From positions 163,762 to 214,001 of the forward strand of contig NZ_LMQP01000003.1 of the NCBI RefSeq assembly GCF_001425405.1: 50,240 nucleotides of DNA. The letters are read 5' to 3'. The stretch is from Sphingomonas sp. Leaf412. Lineage in GTDB: Bacteria; Pseudomonadota; Alphaproteobacteria; Sphingomonadales; Sphingomonadaceae. The notes beneath the pieces were generated by a model, which worked only from the letters and a program-made list of their open reading frames with translations, did no database searches and was not told where the DNA came from. Within the stretch, counting starts at the first letter, position 1; each line of letters starts with the position of its first letter. Positions 1-7,945 of this stretch are shown here, in pieces. A program made the position numbers and the translations under genes.

Positions 1-25
1 CCCCGTGCCGGGGAGGATATAGGTC

Positions 26-457
26 GTGTCCCTCAACCTTCCTTCGCAGCGCAACCGCGGGCGGCGGGCGCCGATGGCGGATATCAACGTCACGCCGCTG
101 GTCGACGTGATGCTGGTGCTGCTCATCATCTTCATGGTCACCGCGCCCCTTCTGACACAGGGCGTGCCGGTGAACCTGCCCGACAGCCGCGCGAAGCCGC
201 TGGAGCAGGAGCAGCAGCCGACCGAGATCTCGCTCGACGCCGCCGGGCGCGTGTTCGTCGCGAAGGAGGAGGTGGGTGCGGATGCATTGCCGCAGCGGCT
301 CGCGACGATCGCCGCCGCGGGGAAGGATGGCCAGCCGCCGCAGGTGCTGCTGCGTGCCGACCGCGGGCTCGACTACGGGCGCGTCATGCGCGTCATGGGC
401 GAGCTGAACGCCGCGGGGCTGAACCGTGTCGCGCTGGTGACGGTGGGCGACGAGTAA
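26..457 (+). CDS. tolR: TolR, proton-channel subunit of the Tol-Pal complex
   Basis: ExbD/TolR family, 143 residues, the usual length. TolR works with TolQ in the inner membrane to convert proton-motive force into movement of TolA, which keeps the outer membrane attached during division. One N-terminal membrane segment is visible (about residues 25-43), with the conserved proton-path aspartate D27 in PLVDVMLVLL. The rest is a periplasmic domain. Start is GTG at 26, with GGAGG at 12-16 as a rather distant ribosome site. The gene ends two bases before tolA. TolQ should lie just left of the window. Identification is firm from the TM motif and the tolA-tolB-pal context. Confidence 0.93.
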   Translation: MSLNLPSQRNRGRRAPMADINVTPLVDVMLVLLIIFMVTAPLLTQGVPVNLPDSRAKPLEQEQQPTEISLDAAGRVFVAKEEVGADALPQRLATIAAAGKDGQPPQVLLRADRGLDYGRVMRVMGELNAAGLNRVALVTVGDE

Positions 458-459
458 CG

Positions 460-1443
460 ATGGAGCGCGCGGAGAAGATCGGGCTGGGCGTCGCGACGGC
501 AGGGCATGTCCTGCTGTTCGGTGCGCTGTCGCTCGGCTTCCTCGACACGCCCAACCCCGCGAAGCTGTTGCCCAAGCCGATCGAGGTCAGCCTGGTGCCC
601 GACGTCGCGCTGGAGGCGGCGGCGCCCGCATCGACCGAGGCGCCGTCGCAATCGGTCGCGCCCGAGACGGGCGAGCCGGTCGATTCCCCGCCCCCGGTGC
701 CCGACCCCGCGCCGCAGCCCGAGCCGCAGCCCGCGCCCGCGCCCGTCCCCAGGCCCGCGCCGCAACCGCCGACGCCCGCGCCGCCCAAGCCGACCCCGCC
801 CAAACCCGCGGCGGCGAAGCCCGCGCCGAAGCCTGCCCCCGGGCCCAAACCGGTGCCGCAGCCCAGGCCGGCGCCGAAGCGACCCGCGCCCGCGGCGGAG
901 AAGGCGCCGGCGCGCCCGGCGAAGCCGACGCAGGCCGCCTCGTCCAGCAGCGCGGCGAAGCCCGCGACCGCGGCGACGCGGGGCGCGGGCAAGTCGCCCG
1001 CCGCCACCGCGCCGCGGCCGCGCGGCGGGCGGCTGGGCGACGATTTCCTGAAGGGCATGACGGCGGAGAAGAGCAATGCGCGCGAGAACGACGCGCCCCC
1101 CGCCGCGGCGAAGATCGACGGGCGTGCGCTGGCCAGCATCGTGCAGGCGATCGCGCGGCAGATCCAGCCGTGTGCGGACCGGCAGGTCGATCCGGGGCCG
1201 GGCGCGAACCGGATCGTGACGAAGCTGAACCTGCGGCTGAACCGCGACGGCACGCTGGCGGCGACGCCCACGATGGTCAGCCAGTCGGGCCTGACCGACG
1301 AGAACCAGCGCTATGCCCGCCGCGTCGTCGACCTGGGCATCGCGGCGTTCAAGGGCTGTTCGCCGCTGCGGTTGCCGGCGGAATATTACGACACCGCCAA
1401 TGGCGGGTGGAGCAACATCAACTTCAACTGGAAGCTGCGATGA
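460..1443 (+). CDS. tolA: TolA-like envelope-spanning protein
   Basis: 327 residues: a single N-terminal membrane anchor (about 11-28), a long Pro/Ala/Lys-rich periplasmic linker (about 65-185), then a C-terminal TolA/TonB-like domain (about 205-327) with two cysteines (in QPCADRQ and KGCSPLR) that may pair as a disulfide. TolA links inner-membrane TolQR to TolB/Pal at the outer membrane. The linker is a proline-rich extended type rather than the alanine-rich helix of enteric TolA, as is common in alphaproteobacteria. It starts 2 bp after tolR and shares ATGA with tolB, so it is translationally coupled to both. Annotation pipelines may call it 'cell envelope biogenesis protein TolA' or 'energy transducer TonB'; position favours TolA. 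Confidence 0.9.
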   Translation: MERAEKIGLGVATAGHVLLFGALSLGFLDTPNPAKLLPKPIEVSLVPDVALEAAAPASTEAPSQSVAPETGEPVDSPPPVPDPAPQPEPQPAPAPVPRPAPQPPTPAPPKPTPPKPAAAKPAPKPAPGPKPVPQPRPAPKRPAPAAEKAPARPAKPTQAASSSSAAKPATAATRGAGKSPAATAPRPRGGRLGDDFLKGMTAEKSNARENDAPPAAAKIDGRALASIVQAIARQIQPCADRQVDPGPGANRIVTKLNLRLNRDGTLAATPTMVSQSGLTDENQRYARRVVDLGIAAFKGCSPLRLPAEYYDTANGGWSNINFNWKLR

Positions 1444-2804
1444 AGAACATCCTCTCGTTCGCCGTGCTGCTCGCCACGCCTGCGATGGCGCAGGACCTGC
1501 CCGCGCCGGCCGCGCCCCCCGCCGTCGCGCCGACGCAGGGCGGCGGGCCGCTGGAGGTGGACGTGACCGGCGGCATCTCCGCGCCGATGCCGATCGCGAT
1601 CCCGCCGATGCCGACGCCCGCGGTCGCCTCCACCCCCGCAGGGTCGACGGACGTGCTGGGGCGCCAATTGTCCGAGATCATCGCCAACGACCTGCGCAAT
1701 TCCGGCCTGTTCACGCCCGTCCCGCCCGCGCAGTTGCGGACGGTTTCGGTGCCCGAAGTGACCGCGCCCGCCTTCGATTACTGGGGCGGATCGGGTGCGC
1801 AGGCGCTGGTGCAGGGTTATGTCCGCGCGAACGGCGACGGCACGCTGACGGTCGGCTGTTACCTGTACGACGTGTCGGCGCGGACCGAACTGGCGCGGCA
1901 GGGCTTCGTCGTGCCGCCGTCGGACTGGCGCCGCGCGGGCCACAAATGCGCCGATTCGGTCTATCAGCGGCTGACCGGGGAGGGGCCGTATTTCGACAGC
2001 CGCGTCGTCTACGTCAGCGAGACCGGGCCGAAGGGCAACCGCATCAAGCGGCTGGGCATCATGGACCAGGACGGGGCCAATCATCGTTTCCTCACGCAGG
2101 GCTCGCTGGTCCTGACGCCGCGGTTCGCGCCGAACCAGCAGTCGATCGTGTACATGAGCTATGTGGGGAAGAGCCCCGCGATCTACGTCTACGACATCGG
2201 GTCCGCGCGGCAGCGGCTGGTGGTGCAGAACGCCGCGACGACCTTCGCGCCGCGCTTCTCCCCCGACGGCCGGTGGATCCTGTTCTCGATGGCGACCGCG
2301 GGCAATACCGACCTGTATCGCGTCCCCGCGGGCGGCGGCACGCCGCAGCGGCTGACGACATCGCCCGGGATCGACACCGGGGGCAGCTATTCCCCCGACG
2401 GATCGCGGATCGTGTTCGAAAGCGACCGGTCGGGCGGGCAGCAATTGTACGTCATGAACGCGGACGGATCGAACCAGCAGCGGATCAGTTTCGGCGGCGG
2501 GCGCTACGCCACGCCCGTCTGGAGCCCGCGCGGCGACCTGATCGCGTTCACGAAGCTGGCGGGGGCGTTCCGCATCGGCATCATGGGCCCGAACGGATCG
2601 GGCGAGAAACTGCTGACCAATTCGTGGCAGGACGAAGGCCCGTCGTGGAGCCCCAACGGCCGCGTGCTGATGTTCTATCGCCAGGGGCGCGGCAATGCGG
2701 GGAAGGCGGACCTGTGGTCGGTCGACCTGACCGGCGTGAACGAACGCCGCGTGCCGACGCCGCTGGACGGGTCCGACCCGGCCTGGGGGCCGTTACGTCC
2801 GTAG
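1440..2804 (+). CDS. tolB: TolB, periplasmic beta-propeller of Tol-Pal
   Basis: 454 residues. Sec signal peptide 1-18 (ends AMAQ), a Pro/Ala-rich stretch, then the TolB N-terminal domain (VLGRQLSEIIANDLRNSGLF region) and a beta-propeller with at least five PD40-type blades of the form SPDGxxIxF (for example FSPDGRWILF, YSPDGSRIVF, WSPNGRVLMF). TolB shuttles between Pal and TolA in the periplasm. Start ATG at 1440 overlaps the tolA stop (ATGA). The stop at 2802-2804 is followed by a duplicated 19-bp segment before pal. Confidence 0.96.
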   Translation: MKNILSFAVLLATPAMAQDLPAPAAPPAVAPTQGGGPLEVDVTGGISAPMPIAIPPMPTPAVASTPAGSTDVLGRQLSEIIANDLRNSGLFTPVPPAQLRTVSVPEVTAPAFDYWGGSGAQALVQGYVRANGDGTLTVGCYLYDVSARTELARQGFVVPPSDWRRAGHKCADSVYQRLTGEGPYFDSRVVYVSETGPKGNRIKRLGIMDQDGANHRFLTQGSLVLTPRFAPNQQSIVYMSYVGKSPAIYVYDIGSARQRLVVQNAATTFAPRFSPDGRWILFSMATAGNTDLYRVPAGGGTPQRLTTSPGIDTGGSYSPDGSRIVFESDRSGGQQLYVMNADGSNQQRISFGGGRYATPVWSPRGDLIAFTKLAGAFRIGIMGPNGSGEKLLTNSWQDEGPSWSPNGRVLMFYRQGRGNAGKADLWSVDLTGVNERRVPTPLDGSDPAWGPLRP

Positions 2805-2805
2805 C

Positions 2806-2854
2806 ATCGTTCATGGGGGCATGACGCGCCTTGCGATCGTTCATGGGGGCATGA
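2806..2854 (+). repeat. 19-bp direct repeat in the tolB-pal gap
   Basis: ATCGTTCATGGGGGCATGA occurs at 2806-2824 and again, identical, at 2836-2854, with a 30-bp period. The copies fill most of the space between the tolB stop and the pal ribosome site. Each contains an ATG, but neither has its own Shine-Dalgarno. Function unknown; it may be a simple duplication or a regulatory RNA element. Confidence 0.85.
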
Positions 2855-2883
2855 ACGGGGGACCGATAAAGAGGAGACATCAC

Positions 2884-3405
2884 GTGGCTAGACTGACCAC
2901 CACCTTCCTTCTGGGCGCCGCACTGGTCGCGACCGCCGCCTGTTCGAAGAAGCGGCCGGAAGTCCTGCCGCCCGCGCCGGGGGAGGCGCCCGCCGCCGGG
3001 CCGTCCGTGCCCGGTTCGCCCAATGCGGACGGCGTGACGCCGGGTTCCGCCGCGGACTTCCGCCGCTCGATCACCAGCGACACGGTCAATTTCGGGCTCG
3101 ACATGGTGGACATCGATTCCACCGCGCGCGCGATCCTGGATACGCAGGCGGCGTGGCTGCAACGCTACCCCGACGTCCGCGTGCAACTGGAGGGCCATGC
3201 GGACGAGCGCGGGACGCGGGAATACAACCTCGCGCTGGGCGACCGGCGCGCCAATTCGGCGAAGAACTATCTCGCCGCGCGCGGCGTGTCGCCGTCGCGG
3301 ATCACGACGATCAGTTACGGCAAGGAACGCCCGCTGGCGCTGGGATCGGACGAGGAAAGCTGGGCGCAGAACCGCCGCGCGGTGACGGTGGCGGTGACGA
3401 ACTGA
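2884..3405 (+). CDS. pal: Pal, peptidoglycan-associated outer-membrane lipoprotein
   Basis: 173 residues from GTG 2884. Lipoprotein signal with the acylated Cys at VATAACSKK, a short Pro/Ala-rich linker, then an OmpA-like peptidoglycan-binding domain containing LEGHADERGTREYN and LGDRRANSAKNYL, the classic diaminopimelate-binding signature. Pal anchors the outer membrane to the wall and binds TolB. The start is chosen because GAGGAG at 2871-2876 sits 7 bases before GTG 2884. An in-frame ATG at 2821 would place unlikely residues ahead of the lipoprotein signal. Last gene of the operon, followed at once by a palindrome. Confidence 0.95.
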   Translation: MARLTTTFLLGAALVATAACSKKRPEVLPPAPGEAPAAGPSVPGSPNADGVTPGSAADFRRSITSDTVNFGLDMVDIDSTARAILDTQAAWLQRYPDVRVQLEGHADERGTREYNLALGDRRANSAKNYLAARGVSPSRITTISYGKERPLALGSDEESWAQNRRAVTVAVTN

Positions 3406-3407
3406 GC

Positions 3408-3432
3408 TATCCTCCCCGGCACGGGGAGGATA
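3408..3432. terminator. Palindrome between convergent pal and DUF2236 genes
   Basis: TATCCTCCCC-GGCAC-GGGGAGGATA is a perfect 10-bp stem with a 5-base loop. It lies exactly between the pal stop (3405) and the opposing stop at 3433. There is no T-tract, so it may be a bidirectional terminator-like hairpin or a dispersed repeat. The same right arm (GGGGAGGATAT) opens the window at 10-20, just before tolR. Confidence 0.6.
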
Positions 3433-4263
3433 TCACCGCTTCAACGCCCACCGGACCACGTTGCCGAGCGCGCCTGCGCCTGCCCGCACGGCGGGGCGCG
3501 CCAGCAGGCCGGGCGTCCGGCCGTGCATCGCCGCGGCCCAGGGCGGCAGCAGGTCGCGCGCCGCCGCCGCCGCCATGCGCATACCGGCGTTCGTCGCGGC
3601 GTCGTCGCCCGGCGCCAGCAGCGCGTCCGCGACCTCGCGCGTGCGGTGGTCGAACCGCAGGTCGCCGCGCACCCGCGCGTAATAGGCCGCCACCGCGGCG
3701 CGCGACGTCGGCACGCCCGTCGCGCCGAGCCGCTCGGCCACCAGCGCGGTCTGCGCCAGGTACAGGTCCTGGTCCGCCGCCGTCATGCCGGGATCGCGAT
3801 AGCGCAGATAGGCGCGCAGGAAGCTGTCGACCTCCGCCACGTGCACCCATGTCAGCAGGGCGGGATCGTTGGCGTCGTAGCGCGTCCCGTCCGGCAGCGT
3901 GCCGTGGACGCGGTCGTGGATCGCGCGGACGTGATCGATCGCGCCGGTCGCGGTGGCGGTGGCGCCGAACGTCGTCGCGGCGATGAACCGTGCGGTGCGC
4001 TTCAGCCGCCCGAGCCGGTCGTGGCGGAAATCGCTATGGTCCCACACGCCCGCCAGCGCGAGCGGATGGAGCATCTGGAGCAGCAGGGCGGAAATGCCGC
4101 CGATCATCATCGCGGTGAAATCGCCGTGCACGCGCCACGCGGGCGATCCCGGACCGAACAGTCCGTCGTCGCCCGGCGGGCGCGCCAGGTCGATGCTGCC
4201 GCTCCCGACGAGCGAGCGCAGCCGGCGGGCCAGCGTGTCCCTGACGCGGTCGGTCAGCGGCAC
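3433..4263 (-). CDS. DUF2236 / MpaB-rubber oxygenase-type protein
   Basis: About 276 residues. Belongs by eye to the DUF2236 (ER-bound oxygenase mpaB/rubber oxygenase Lcp) superfamily: FTAMMIGGISALLLQMLHPLALAGVWDHSDF near the N-terminus carries the conserved His that helps hold heme b in characterised members, followed by the helical core with DHVRAIHDRVHG. Characterised members are heme-dependent dioxygenases; the substrate here is unknown. Start chosen at GTG 4263 because longer frames overlap mucR; this leaves 16 bp to the mucR stop, so the two are probably co-transcribed. No signal peptide. Confidence 0.75.
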   Translation of the reverse strand: MPLTDRVRDTLARRLRSLVGSGSIDLARPPGDDGLFGPGSPAWRVHGDFTAMMIGGISALLLQMLHPLALAGVWDHSDFRHDRLGRLKRTARFIAATTFGATATATGAIDHVRAIHDRVHGTLPDGTRYDANDPALLTWVHVAEVDSFLRAYLRYRDPGMTAADQDLYLAQTALVAERLGATGVPTSRAAVAAYYARVRGDLRFDHRTREVADALLAPGDDAATNAGMRMAAAAARDLLPPWAAAMHGRTPGLLARPAVRAGAGALGNVVRWALKR

Positions 4264-4279
4264 GCCGGCCCGCGTGTCG

Positions 4280-4786
4280 TCACGCCTCGGTCGTCGACTT
4301 GCGACGGCCGCGCGGCCCCTTGTCCGCGGCGGCGGCGTCGACCGCACCCTCGGTCCGGCGCGCGCCGGGCTTGCGGCCCAGGCCGATCTTCTTCGCCATG
4401 TCGCGACGCGCGGCGGAGTAGTTTTCCGCGACCATCGGATAGTCGGATTTCAGGCCGTAGCGCGCGCGATAGTCTTCCGGCGTCAGGCCGTGGCCCGACA
4501 GGTGGCGACGCAGCGTCTTGTACGGCTTGCCGTCGATCAGCGAGATCAGGTGATCCTTCGACGCGAGCGACTTGCGCACCGACACGGCGGGCGAATAATC
4601 GCTCTGCGGCTCCTCGCTCGGCGTCGACGAAGCACTGGCCGAAAGGTTCGCGACCGCATCGTGCATCGTGCGCAGGAACGCCGGAACATCCTCACCCGAA
4701 GCGCGCGTGTTGGGATTGGACAGCCATGCGATCGTCAATTCGGTCGCAAGCTCCACCGCATTGCTGGCGAGGGTTTCGTCGGTCAT
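4280..4786 (-). CDS. mucR: MucR/Ros-family transcriptional regulator
   Basis: 168 residues from ATG 4786, with TGGAGA 8 bases upstream. The C-terminal half matches MucR: DGKPYKTLRRHLSGHGLTPEDYRARYGL and YPMVAENYSAARRDMAKKIGLG. MucR proteins are H-NS-like global regulators of alphaproteobacteria that bind AT-rich DNA. The first zinc-binding Cys of the Ros-type finger is replaced (reads DHLISLIDG), so this copy probably folds without classical zinc coordination, as known for some MucR homologues. The tail is Lys/Arg-rich. It sits upstream of the DUF2236 gene and is divergent from the amidohydrolase pair, so it could control either. Confidence 0.85.
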   Translation of the reverse strand: MTDETLASNAVELATELTIAWLSNPNTRASGEDVPAFLRTMHDAVANLSASASSTPSEEPQSDYSPAVSVRKSLASKDHLISLIDGKPYKTLRRHLSGHGLTPEDYRARYGLKSDYPMVAENYSAARRDMAKKIGLGRKPGARRTEGAVDAAAADKGPRGRRKSTTEA

Positions 4787-5079
4787 CGTCGGGTTCTCCA
4801 ATAATCGTTTCTTGCCCTTGGCGCGGGCCGGTTGCTTCGTCAACGTCGGATACCAGCAAAAGCATCCAGTTATTGCTCCAGGTTATTCAATTGGTGCAGC
4901 AAGATTGACAGATGAAGCATGAACAGCGGCAGATCGTTTCTATCACGTCACGATTATCGGTGCAAAGCGCCGCGTCACGTCGCCGTTCTTGCACCGGAAA
5001 GGGCAGGTTATCCCGCTTGACCGGTGCCGCGCCGCCGCCCCATGATGGCCGGAACGAGAAGAAAAAGGGGTTTTCGATC
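4787..5079. promoter_or_regulatory. Divergent mucR / amidohydrolase promoter region
   Basis: 293 bp between divergent starts and visibly richer in A/T than its surroundings, notably 4840-4960. It contains near-repeats TCCAGTTATT (4865-4874) and TCCAGGTTATT (4878-4888), spaced about 13 bp. MucR proteins bind AT-rich sites and often repress themselves, so an operator here is plausible but not shown. A TTGACA at 4905-4910 lacks a well-spaced -10. Confidence 0.4.
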
Positions 5080-6498
5080 ATGACGATACGTCGCGTCCGC
5101 GGCGTGCTGGCTCCCGTGGCGATGGGGATGCTGGCACTGTCCGCCTGTTCGACCGGCGCGGACCGCCCGAAATCGGCATCGGCGAAGGCACCGCCGCAAC
5201 CCTATTCGCGCAATCCCTATCCTTCGACGTACAAAGTTTATCCCGGCGTCCCCACGCTGGTCCGCAATGTCACCGTCTTCGACGGCGAGGGCGGGCGGAT
5301 CGAGAACGGGCAGGTCCTGTTCGCGGACGGCAAGGTCGTCGCGGTCGGACAGACGGTGGATGCGCCCGCGGGCGCCACGATCATCGACGGGCAGGGGAAG
5401 TTCGTGACCCCCGGCGTCGTCGACATCCACAGCCACCTGGGCGACTATCCCAGCCCCGGCGTGCAGGCGCATTCGGACGGGAACGAGGCGACCGCGCCGA
5501 TCACCGCCGAAGTGTGGGCCGAACACAGCGTGTGGCCGCAGGACCCGGGGTTCAGCCGTGCGCTGGCGAACGGCGGCGTCACCACGTTGCAGATCCTGCC
5601 CGGCTCCGCGAACCTGATGGGCGGGCGCAGCGTGGTGCTGAAGAACGTGTACGCGCGCACGATGCAGGGGATGAAGTTCCCCGGCGCACCCTATGGCCTG
5701 AAGATGGCGTGCGGCGAGAATCCCAAGCGCGTCTACGGCGGCAAGGGGCGCATCCCCTCCACCCGCATGGGCAATGTCGCGGTCGACCGGCAGACGTGGG
5801 CGAAGGCGGCGGCATACCGGCGCAAGTGGGACAAGTATGAAAAGGACGGCGGCGACATGCCCGATCGCGACATCGCGATGGATACGCTGCGCGGCGTCCT
5901 GTCGGGCGAGATCCTGATCCAGAACCACTGCTATCGCGCCGACGAAATGGCCATCGTCTTGGATATGGCCCAGGAGTTCGGGTACAAGGTCACCGCCTTC
6001 CACCACGCGGTGGAGGCGTACAAGATCGCGGACTTGTTGAAGGCGCGTGGCGCCTGTGCCGCGGTGTGGGCCGACTGGTACGGGTTCAAGATGGAAAGCT
6101 ACGACGGGATCGGCGAGAATCTCGCGATCCTGGAGAATGCGGGCGCGTGCGCGATGATCCATTCGGACGACGCCAACGGCATTCAGCGGCTGAACCAGGA
6201 AGTCGGCAAGGTCCTGTCCTCCGCCCGGCATTCGGGCATCAACATCCCGGACGAGGCGGCGTGGAAGTGGCTGTCGCTCGGCCCGGCGAAGGCGCTGGGC
6301 ATCGATGCGCAGACCGGGTCGCTGCGACCCGGCAAGATGGCCGACGTCGTGCTGTGGAACGGCAATCCGTTCAGCGTCTACACCCGGCCGGAGAAGGTGT
6401 GGGTCGACGGCGCGCTATTGTACGATTCCAGCGACCCCAAACGCCGCCCGGTCAGCGATTTCGAGCTGGGCCAGCCCGGCATGGGAGACGTCAAGTGA
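5080..6498 (+). CDS. Exported amidohydrolase (metal-dependent, lipoprotein)
   Basis: 472 residues. Lipobox LSAC with Cys23, so a probable lipoprotein. Amidohydrolase superfamily, imidazolonepropionase-like branch: PGVVDIHSHLG with metal ligands H117 and H119, later His ligands in QNHCYRADE and TAFHHAVEAYK, and the catalytic/metal Asp in MIHSDDANG. The C-terminal beta-sandwich returns as LRPGKMADVVLWNGNP. The full ligand set suggests an active hydrolase of a cyclic amide or peptide-like substrate in the cell envelope; substrate unknown. Start ATG 5080 is preceded by AAAAAGGGG. It shares GTGA with the next gene, so the two are translated as a pair. Confidence 0.85.
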   Translation: MTIRRVRGVLAPVAMGMLALSACSTGADRPKSASAKAPPQPYSRNPYPSTYKVYPGVPTLVRNVTVFDGEGGRIENGQVLFADGKVVAVGQTVDAPAGATIIDGQGKFVTPGVVDIHSHLGDYPSPGVQAHSDGNEATAPITAEVWAEHSVWPQDPGFSRALANGGVTTLQILPGSANLMGGRSVVLKNVYARTMQGMKFPGAPYGLKMACGENPKRVYGGKGRIPSTRMGNVAVDRQTWAKAAAYRRKWDKYEKDGGDMPDRDIAMDTLRGVLSGEILIQNHCYRADEMAIVLDMAQEFGYKVTAFHHAVEAYKIADLLKARGACAAVWADWYGFKMESYDGIGENLAILENAGACAMIHSDDANGIQRLNQEVGKVLSSARHSGINIPDEAAWKWLSLGPAKALGIDAQTGSLRPGKMADVVLWNGNPFSVYTRPEKVWVDGALLYDSSDPKRRPVSDFELGQPGMGDVK

Positions 6499-7832
6499 AG
6501 CGCGCCTTTCTCCTCCTCGCCGCCACGATGCTGGCGACGCCCGCAGCGGCGCAGACACCGGGGTCCCCGCAAAGTACCACTTTGCGGGGTGGGACGATCG
6601 CCATCACCGGCGGGACGGTCGCGATCGGCGACGGATCGCAGCCGATCGAAGGCGGCACGGTCGTCATGTCGAACGGCCGCATCGTCGCGGCAGGACGCGG
6701 CGTGGCGGTGCCCGCGGGCGCGCAGGTGATCGACGCGACGGGCAAATGGGTCGCGGCGGGCATGGTGTCCGCGCCCACCGACCTGTCGCTGGTCGACAGC
6801 GAGGGCGTGCGCGAATCGAGCGACGTGCGCGCGCGAGAGACGCCGTTCAACGCCGCGCTGGACGTGTCGGTGGCGGTGAACCCGAACAGCATCAAGCTGG
6901 CGAACGAACGCGTGCTGGGCGTCACGCGCGCGCTGATCGCGCCGTCCGCGGGCAATTCCGTCTTCGCCGGGCAGGGCGCGGTCATCGATCTGGCCGCCGA
7001 TCCCGATGCGGTCACGCGTGCGCGGGCGTTCCAGTTCGCGGAACTGGGCGAGGACGGCGGGCAGAACGCCGGGGGCACGCGCCCCGCGGCCTATGCCATG
7101 TTGAAGGACGCGTTCGCGCAGGCGCAGGATTACCGCCGCAACCCCGCGGCGTTCGACGGGCGCAGCCGCGATTCGCTGCTGAAGCGCGCCGACGCCGAGG
7201 TGCTGGTGAAGGTGCTGGACGGCGCCATGCCGTTGCTGGTCCATGTCGAGCGCGCGAGCGACATCCGCAGCGTGCTTGGGCTGACGACGGACTATCCGCG
7301 GCTGAAGCTGGTGCTGGTGGGCGTCGCCGAAGGATGGATGGTGGCGCGCGAGATCGCGGCGGCGCGCGTGCCCGTCATCGCGCAGGCGCTGGCCGATCTG
7401 CCCGCGTCGTTCGAGCAGGTCGCGGCGACCGAATCCAACGCGGGCCGGATGCGGGCGGCGGGGGTTCAGGTGGCGCTGGCGTCGACGGGTGCGTCGGGGG
7501 GCGACCATGTGCTGCGCCAGTTCGCGGGCAATCTGGTCGCGATCACGCGCGTGCCGGGGCACACCGGGCTGGACTGGGGACAGGCGTTCGCCGCGATCAC
7601 CAGCGGGCCGGCGGAGGCGCTGGGCATGGGCGCGGACTTCGGCAGCCTGCGCGCGGGACGGCGCGCGGATGTGGTGCTGTGGGACGGCGATCCGCTGGAA
7701 CTGTCGAGCGCGCCGGTGTCGGTGTGGATCGACGGCGTCGCGCAGCCGATGCGGTCGCGGCAGACCGACCTGCGCGACCGGTACCTGACGCCGACCGAAG
7801 GCGCGCTGCCGAAGGCGTACGAGCGGCGGTAG
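6495..7832 (+). CDS. Second exported amidohydrolase-fold protein, metal site lost
   Basis: 445 residues from GTG 6495, overlapping the preceding stop by 4 bp. Sec signal peptide about 1-20 (PAAAQ). The beta-sandwich halves of an amidohydrolase are clear at both ends (GGTVVMSNGRIVAAG and LRAGRRADVVLWDGDPLELS), but the position of the HxH metal motif reads GMVSAPTDL (residues 89-97) instead of VDIHSHL. The terminal Asp region reads ALASTGASGG instead of HSDDANG. Only one barrel His (LLVHVERA) remains obvious. It is likely a non-catalytic partner of the first protein, perhaps forming a heteromer. A perfect hairpin lies within its codons just after the signal peptide. Confidence 0.8.
   Translation: MKRAFLLLAATMLATPAAAQTPGSPQSTTLRGGTIAITGGTVAIGDGSQPIEGGTVVMSNGRIVAAGRGVAVPAGAQVIDATGKWVAAGMVSAPTDLSLVDSEGVRESSDVRARETPFNAALDVSVAVNPNSIKLANERVLGVTRALIAPSAGNSVFAGQGAVIDLAADPDAVTRARAFQFAELGEDGGQNAGGTRPAAYAMLKDAFAQAQDYRRNPAAFDGRSRDSLLKRADAEVLVKVLDGAMPLLVHVERASDIRSVLGLTTDYPRLKLVLVGVAEGWMVAREIAAARVPVIAQALADLPASFEQVAATESNAGRMRAAGVQVALASTGASGGDHVLRQFAGNLVAITRVPGHTGLDWGQAFAAITSGPAEALGMGADFGSLRAGRRADVVLWDGDPLELSSAPVSVWIDGVAQPMRSRQTDLRDRYLTPTEGALPKAYERR
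6565..6589 (+). repeat. Perfect hairpin inside a coding region
   Basis: CCCCGCAAAGT-ACC-ACTTTGCGGGG: an 11-bp perfect stem with a 3-base loop, encoding residues just after the predicted signal peptide cleavage site of the second amidohydrolase. The shape (G/C clamp, short A/T-containing stem) resembles sphingomonad REP palindromes. It may be a repeat that landed in frame in a tolerant linker. Confidence 0.8.
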
Positions 7833-7840
7833 TTCTTTCC

Positions 7841-7864
7841 TGGCCCTCTCCCCGCCGGGAGAGG
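7841..7864 (+). terminator. Strong hairpin after the amidohydrolase pair
   Basis: GCCCTCTCCC-CGCC-GGGAGAGGGC is a perfect 10-bp stem with a 4-base loop beginning 8 bases after the stop at 7832. There is no clear T-tract. Termination or transcript 3'-end protection is the likely role. Confidence 0.55.
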
Positions 7865-7945
7865 GCTAGGGCCGATCGACATTCAATTTTCCGGTGCAAG
7901 ATGTTCGCACGAAGCCGCAAAGACGCGAAGTAAAGCAAGAGACTG

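Noticed and set aside
4905..4933. Sigma-70 promoter at TTGACA (4905-4910)
   Set aside because: No TATAAT-like hexamer at 16-18 bp spacing; the next candidate, TATCAC at 4941, is too far.
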